Part shown: piece after piece, positions 61,122 through 64,000 of the stretch | Position numbering within the stretch: the first letter of the stretch is position 1 | How the letters are laid out: the number at the start of each line of letters is the position of its first letter | Origin: Methylovorus mays | GTDB lineage: Bacteria > Pseudomonadota > Gammaproteobacteria > Burkholderiales > Methylophilaceae | Assembly: GCF_020531915.1 (NCBI RefSeq) | Contig: NZ_JAJAVG010000006.1 | Span: 1 to 64,000 of the forward strand | DNA: 64,000 nt | Direction: 5' to 3' | The notes under the pieces: model-generated | Database searches by the model: none | Seen by the model: the letters and a program-made list of their open reading frames with translations, nothing else | Told to the model about the DNA's origin: nothing | Program-made: the position numbers and the translations under genes

Positions 61122-62453
61122 TTACAAGCTTTTTCCCCAACTATCTAGGATCGGGCCAGATAGCTTTACAGGTTGATTAATCAAATTGTTAATTTCCACG
61201 CGAGCTTTTTCACCACTCGTATGTATCCAGTCTGCCACCGACTGTTTTCTTAACATTCTTTTTTCTCTCGTGTCGGAATGAATGACTTCATCCACTACAC
61301 TTAATAATTCACCAGTATTTGATACTCTGCGAACGTCTAGTCTGCATTCGAATGCATATTGTGGATGCATTCCTGTAGCAATGACAGGAATACCCATACT
61401 TAAAGCTTCTAAAAGAGCGCCACTACTGGTTGGAGAGATAACAACCGCAGCTCCATGCTGGATTAAATAATCGCTTGTACGCAGCCGACTAAAAACTATG
61501 CCGTACTTTTTCTCATAATATGAGATACGCATCTTTTCACCTGCCGGATGCGGAATCGCCACAATTCCCAGATTTTTACAAAGAGGATGGTCTCCTAGCT
61601 GATGAAGCAATCGTTCATTTTTTAATGAAGAAACCGTACAGGACAGGATTATCTTCCCACTTTTGGCAATGCTATCCATTGGTATATTTATCGTAGGGTC
61701 GCCCATCACTTTAAGGCCATCTGTTTTTGCACCAAGCTGGCTGTAATACTCAAGATCACTTATGCCTCGAAGCAGTGCAACATCCGTAACTATGTCGGCA
61801 TAACGCCTTACCAAAGCCGTAGGCGCATGAGGTATGTAAACGGATGGAATTTCTCTTTTGCGGGCCTCGGCAACCATCAATCTGGTTTTTATGCTTTCAT
61901 TGGATGCCACTACTAAGACGCGAGGCTTTTCAATATCCAGGAGGTGCGCTGCGGTATATCTGAATCTGGCAGCGTCATTTATTAAGGGAGCAACAAACGC
62001 TAGTATTTTTTTGGAAAATTTAGTACTTAAAGCGGAATATACTTCAGTGGAAATTATGGGGTCAGAGATTGCTACATTTCTTGGTAATAAGCTGGACTTC
62101 TCTTCTGTAACGAAGTTTAAAGCAAGGCGTTGATTTCTGGTCACCCAGAAACTCATAACTTGATTGCAGAGCGCATAACCTTCAATTCGTGCAGAGAAAT
62201 AATTATCTCTCAGAGAGTTGACAAAAGGAAGTTTTAATTTTGCAATCGATAAGAAATACTCTTTGATCCATTGTCCATCAAAAGGCTCAAGTAGCATCAA
62301 TTTGTTTATCTTAAGGCCTAGATAAGGGCGTATAGCCCAGACCAATGGGTCATGAATATATTCACCCAAGACTTCGTCTATTAATTGCTCTATTTCCCAA
62401 CTATTGCTGGTTTCCGCGAGTGATATATGAGAATGGAAATTATCTGATGACAT
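61122..62453 (-). CDS. GT-B-like glycan-modifying protein (AT-rich gene)
   Basis: I cannot place this 443-residue protein firmly. The second half has a GT-B-like nucleotide-sugar fold pattern: VIPHPAGEKMRISYYEKKYG, then SDYLIQHGAAVVISPTSSGALLEALSMGIPVIA with Ser/Thr before a conserved Glu. This resembles polysaccharide biosynthesis or CDP-glycerol-type transferases. The first 170 residues lack clear motifs. Base composition is visibly more AT-rich than the flanking genes, suggesting transfer into the cluster. Confidence 0.65.
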   Translation of the reverse strand: MSSDNFHSHISLAETSNSWEIEQLIDEVLGEYIHDPLVWAIRPYLGLKINKLMLLEPFDGQWIKEYFLSIAKLKLPFVNSLRDNYFSARIEGYALCNQVMSFWVTRNQRLALNFVTEEKSSLLPRNVAISDPIISTEVYSALSTKFSKKILAFVAPLINDAARFRYTAAHLLDIEKPRVLVVASNESIKTRLMVAEARKREIPSVYIPHAPTALVRRYADIVTDVALLRGISDLEYYSQLGAKTDGLKVMGDPTINIPMDSIAKSGKIILSCTVSSLKNERLLHQLGDHPLCKNLGIVAIPHPAGEKMRISYYEKKYGIVFSRLRTSDYLIQHGAAVVISPTSSGALLEALSMGIPVIATGMHPQYAFECRLDVRRVSNTGELLSVVDEVIHSDTREKRMLRKQSVADWIHTSGEKARVEINNLINQPVKLSGPILDSWGKSL

Positions 62454-62483
62454 ATTTAAAAATTAATTGTTGGAGGTTGGTGT

Positions 62484-63350
62484 TTATTTGTAACCAATCG
62501 CCACCAACGAATCCGTTGCGTCTATTCCCGCCAGTATGTCCTGATAACCCCGCTCTAACGGTGCCATAAATGCCCATTTCTCGTGCCCACCCGGTTTTTG
62601 TTTTGAAAGCCAATAAAGATGATTGGCTAATGGATAACGCTGATAGCCGGCAATTTCAGCGTTTTGGTATCCGGCGGCTTGCAGGAGCGTTTTCAAACTC
62701 TCACGGGTATGAAGAATCAGGTGTTCGCTCCAGAAAGTGAAGCGCTTGAATGCTTCGCAGTCATACAGGGTGAAAAGTGCATCTCTGGCATGGGGTACTT
62801 CGATCAGAAGCATGCCTTCGGGGCGCAATACGCGTCGAAGCGAACGGAGAACCTCCAGGGGCTCGGTCAGGTGTTCGAACACATGAAACAGCGTGACGAT
62901 ATCGAGGCTGTTATCTTCTATTGCATCCATACTGTTGACGACATTGTGTCCTTTTGCTGAAACAATTGCTGCGCGTTCTCGACTTGGCTCCAGTCCAGCC
63001 GCCCAAGCGGCTTCTGATGCCATTTCGTCGAGCATGCCACCCAGGCCGCAGCCAAAATCCAGCCACCGCTTGTTTCGGATGTATCCACCGAACTCGGCGG
63101 CGCGCCGAACATTGTCTTCCAGTCTGGGAGTAACGATATCGGCACCGTGTACGCTGTAGCTGTTTTTTTCTTCGCGTTCTGCGTAATAGGTTTCTGAAAC
63201 ATGGTCGCAGCGCGAGAGGACGATCACCTCTGTCATCGCGTCTCGCAATACGGCAACGTCTTCGCGATCACGTACTCGAGGGTAATAGACTTCCAGGCGG
63301 TCGCGGTGTAAAACCCCGAGCTTTTCAAGCGCGATAATCAGGTCGGACAT
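62484..63350 (-). CDS. Class I SAM-dependent methyltransferase
   Basis: The 288-residue protein has the SAM-binding motif LDFGCGLGGMLDEMAS, an acidic second-strand region, and IVTLFHVFEHLTEPLEVL, as in Methyltransf_23 family enzymes that decorate surface glycans. A GGAG seven bases before ATG 63350 favours that start over an ATG four codons earlier. The start overlaps the upstream gene's stop by about 13 bases. The acceptor is unknown; sugar O-methylation is the likely role. Confidence 0.82.
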   Translation of the reverse strand: MSDLIIALEKLGVLHRDRLEVYYPRVRDREDVAVLRDAMTEVIVLSRCDHVSETYYAEREEKNSYSVHGADIVTPRLEDNVRRAAEFGGYIRNKRWLDFGCGLGGMLDEMASEAAWAAGLEPSRERAAIVSAKGHNVVNSMDAIEDNSLDIVTLFHVFEHLTEPLEVLRSLRRVLRPEGMLLIEVPHARDALFTLYDCEAFKRFTFWSEHLILHTRESLKTLLQAAGYQNAEIAGYQRYPLANHLYWLSKQKPGGHEKWAFMAPLERGYQDILAGIDATDSLVAIGYK

Positions 63351-64000
63351 GCTGGGCTCCATGGTTGGGGGCTAGCGTTCAAGGCGCGTTCAATGGTGCG
63401 AAGGTTGGCTTCCGTTTCTGTCCATACCTTTTGCTGGGCGGTTGCGATATCGGCATGCACTGTATGTCGATCCTGCTCCAGAGCCTTCAGGGCCGCTTCC
63501 AGGTGGTCGGCAAGCTTGGGTGAATCCACTTCAACTCCCCAATCGGGACGCTCGATATCATCAAGCAGGAAGCGCATTTTGTCATGACTGATAATGGACA
63601 TGATGGGGCGACGCAGGCCGAATGGAATCATTTGCGCATGACCTCGCATGCCAAATGCGAAATCAACGCGAGCATAAAAGTCCATGACTTCTGCCGGGCC
63701 TGCGTCGGTCAGGTCGGCCGTGTCGTAATTTACACCTGCTTTATCCAGATACGGTTCGATGTCGCGGTCCATGGTTTTGTGGGCGGCCATGATGATTTTC
63801 CAGCCTCGATCCTGTGCCATGCGGACAGCCGCGGCAACATTGTCGAGGACATGGCCGGAGTCCTGTCCGAATCTCAGTGCTGCACGATCGAATGCCGCAT
63901 TGAAGGCAAATATGCGTTCTTCTTTCGCATCGTGCGCCATCGCGATTTCCCGGTATTCAGGATAAAGTTGCCAGAGTACAGTGGTTGGGCAATATTGCCT
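63338..64000 (-). CDS. Polysaccharide pyruvyl transferase-like protein, 5' end outside the window
   Basis: The reading frame stays open to the right edge: codons upstream of the first ATG (63940) encode QYCPTTVLWQLYPEYREIA with no stop, so this is a truncated gene, about 220 residues visible. The motif FAFGMRGHAQMIPFGLRRPIMS, followed by DKMRFLLDDI, matches the C-terminal half of the pyruvyl transferase fold (CsaB/WcaK/AmsJ), with the conserved Arg-x-His. It would add a ketal pyruvate to a glycan. Confidence 0.75.
   Translation of the reverse strand, partial: RQYCPTTVLWQLYPEYREIAMAHDAKEERIFAFNAAFDRAALRFGQDSGHVLDNVAAAVRMAQDRGWKIIMAAHKTMDRDIEPYLDKAGVNYDTADLTDAGPAEVMDFYARVDFAFGMRGHAQMIPFGLRRPIMSIISHDKMRFLLDDIERPDWGVEVDSPKLADHLEAALKALEQDRHTVHADIATAQQKVWTETEANLRTIERALNASPQPWSPACPT

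Noticed and set aside
1-64000. Insertion sequences, phage genes, CRISPR arrays, toxin-antitoxin pairs
   Set aside because: I looked for transposase or integrase motifs, terminal repeats and regular short repeats and found none. The repeated CTGTTG-N6-CAACAG elements are too few and too scattered for an array.

Overview
The window reads as one continuous chromosomal segment of a betaproteobacterium. The family is probably close to Methylophilaceae, inferred from gene style and composition and not proven. It has no insertion sequence, no phage gene, no CRISPR array and no clearly broken gene. The first gene (5S rRNA) may lack one or two bases at the left edge. The last gene (polysaccharide pyruvyl transferase-like) runs off the right edge.

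Positions 1-11.4 kb are housekeeping: the end of an rRNA operon with tandem terminators, then rimP-nusA-infB-rbfA-truB-rpsO-pnp. dksA and folD follow on the minus strand, then a tRNA-Pro/Arg/His cluster and a small thioredoxin-like gene. From 11.6 to 24.9 kb lies a sigma-54-type response regulator and a tightly packed MSHA-like type IV pilus/type II secretion locus: ATPase MshM, secretin MshL, TPR protein, MshE with a putative c-di-GMP-binding N-terminus, MshG, three alignment-complex-like proteins, a PilX-like protein and one prepilin. From 24.9 to 33.6 kb come moeB/thiF, a membrane protein, qmcA-nfeD, valS, a cyclic-dinucleotide (GEMM-I) riboswitch in front of a secreted protein, a rhodanese-TusA pair and a sugar transferase.

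The centrepiece is 33.7-56.6 kb, which looks like an organosulfur scavenging island. A sigma-54 activator without a sensory domain (SfnR-like) is followed by at least four transcription units. They encode two class II aldolase-like proteins, three DszB-like desulfinase paralogues, an SsuA-like binding protein, and an SsuB/SsuC-type ABC importer with two permeases. They also encode a dedicated TonB-ExbB-ExbD set, a TonB-dependent receptor, a heterodimeric ABC exporter-type pair, a 1-Cys peroxiredoxin, a nitroreductase and two SsuD-like flavin monooxygenases. I find five good -24/-12 (GG-N10-GC) promoters plus one weaker one. Five pairs of an inverted repeat, CTGTTG-N6-CAACAG (core TGTT-N8-AACA), lie about 75-170 bp upstream of the good promoters, with centres 32, 33 or 42 bp apart. 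I read these as the activator's enhancer sites. The model is outer-membrane uptake through the receptor, inner-membrane uptake through the ABC system, FMNH2-dependent oxygenation, desulfination to sulfite, and further handling by the aldolase-like proteins. The substrate is unknown.

From 56.9 kb on there is a PAS-GAF-GGDEF diguanylate cyclase and then the distal end of a minus-strand polysaccharide cluster: epimerase, two GT2 enzymes, an AT-rich GT-B-like protein, a methyltransferase and a pyruvyl transferase. Cyclic di-GMP is a recurring theme: the cyclase, the MshE N-terminus and the riboswitch.
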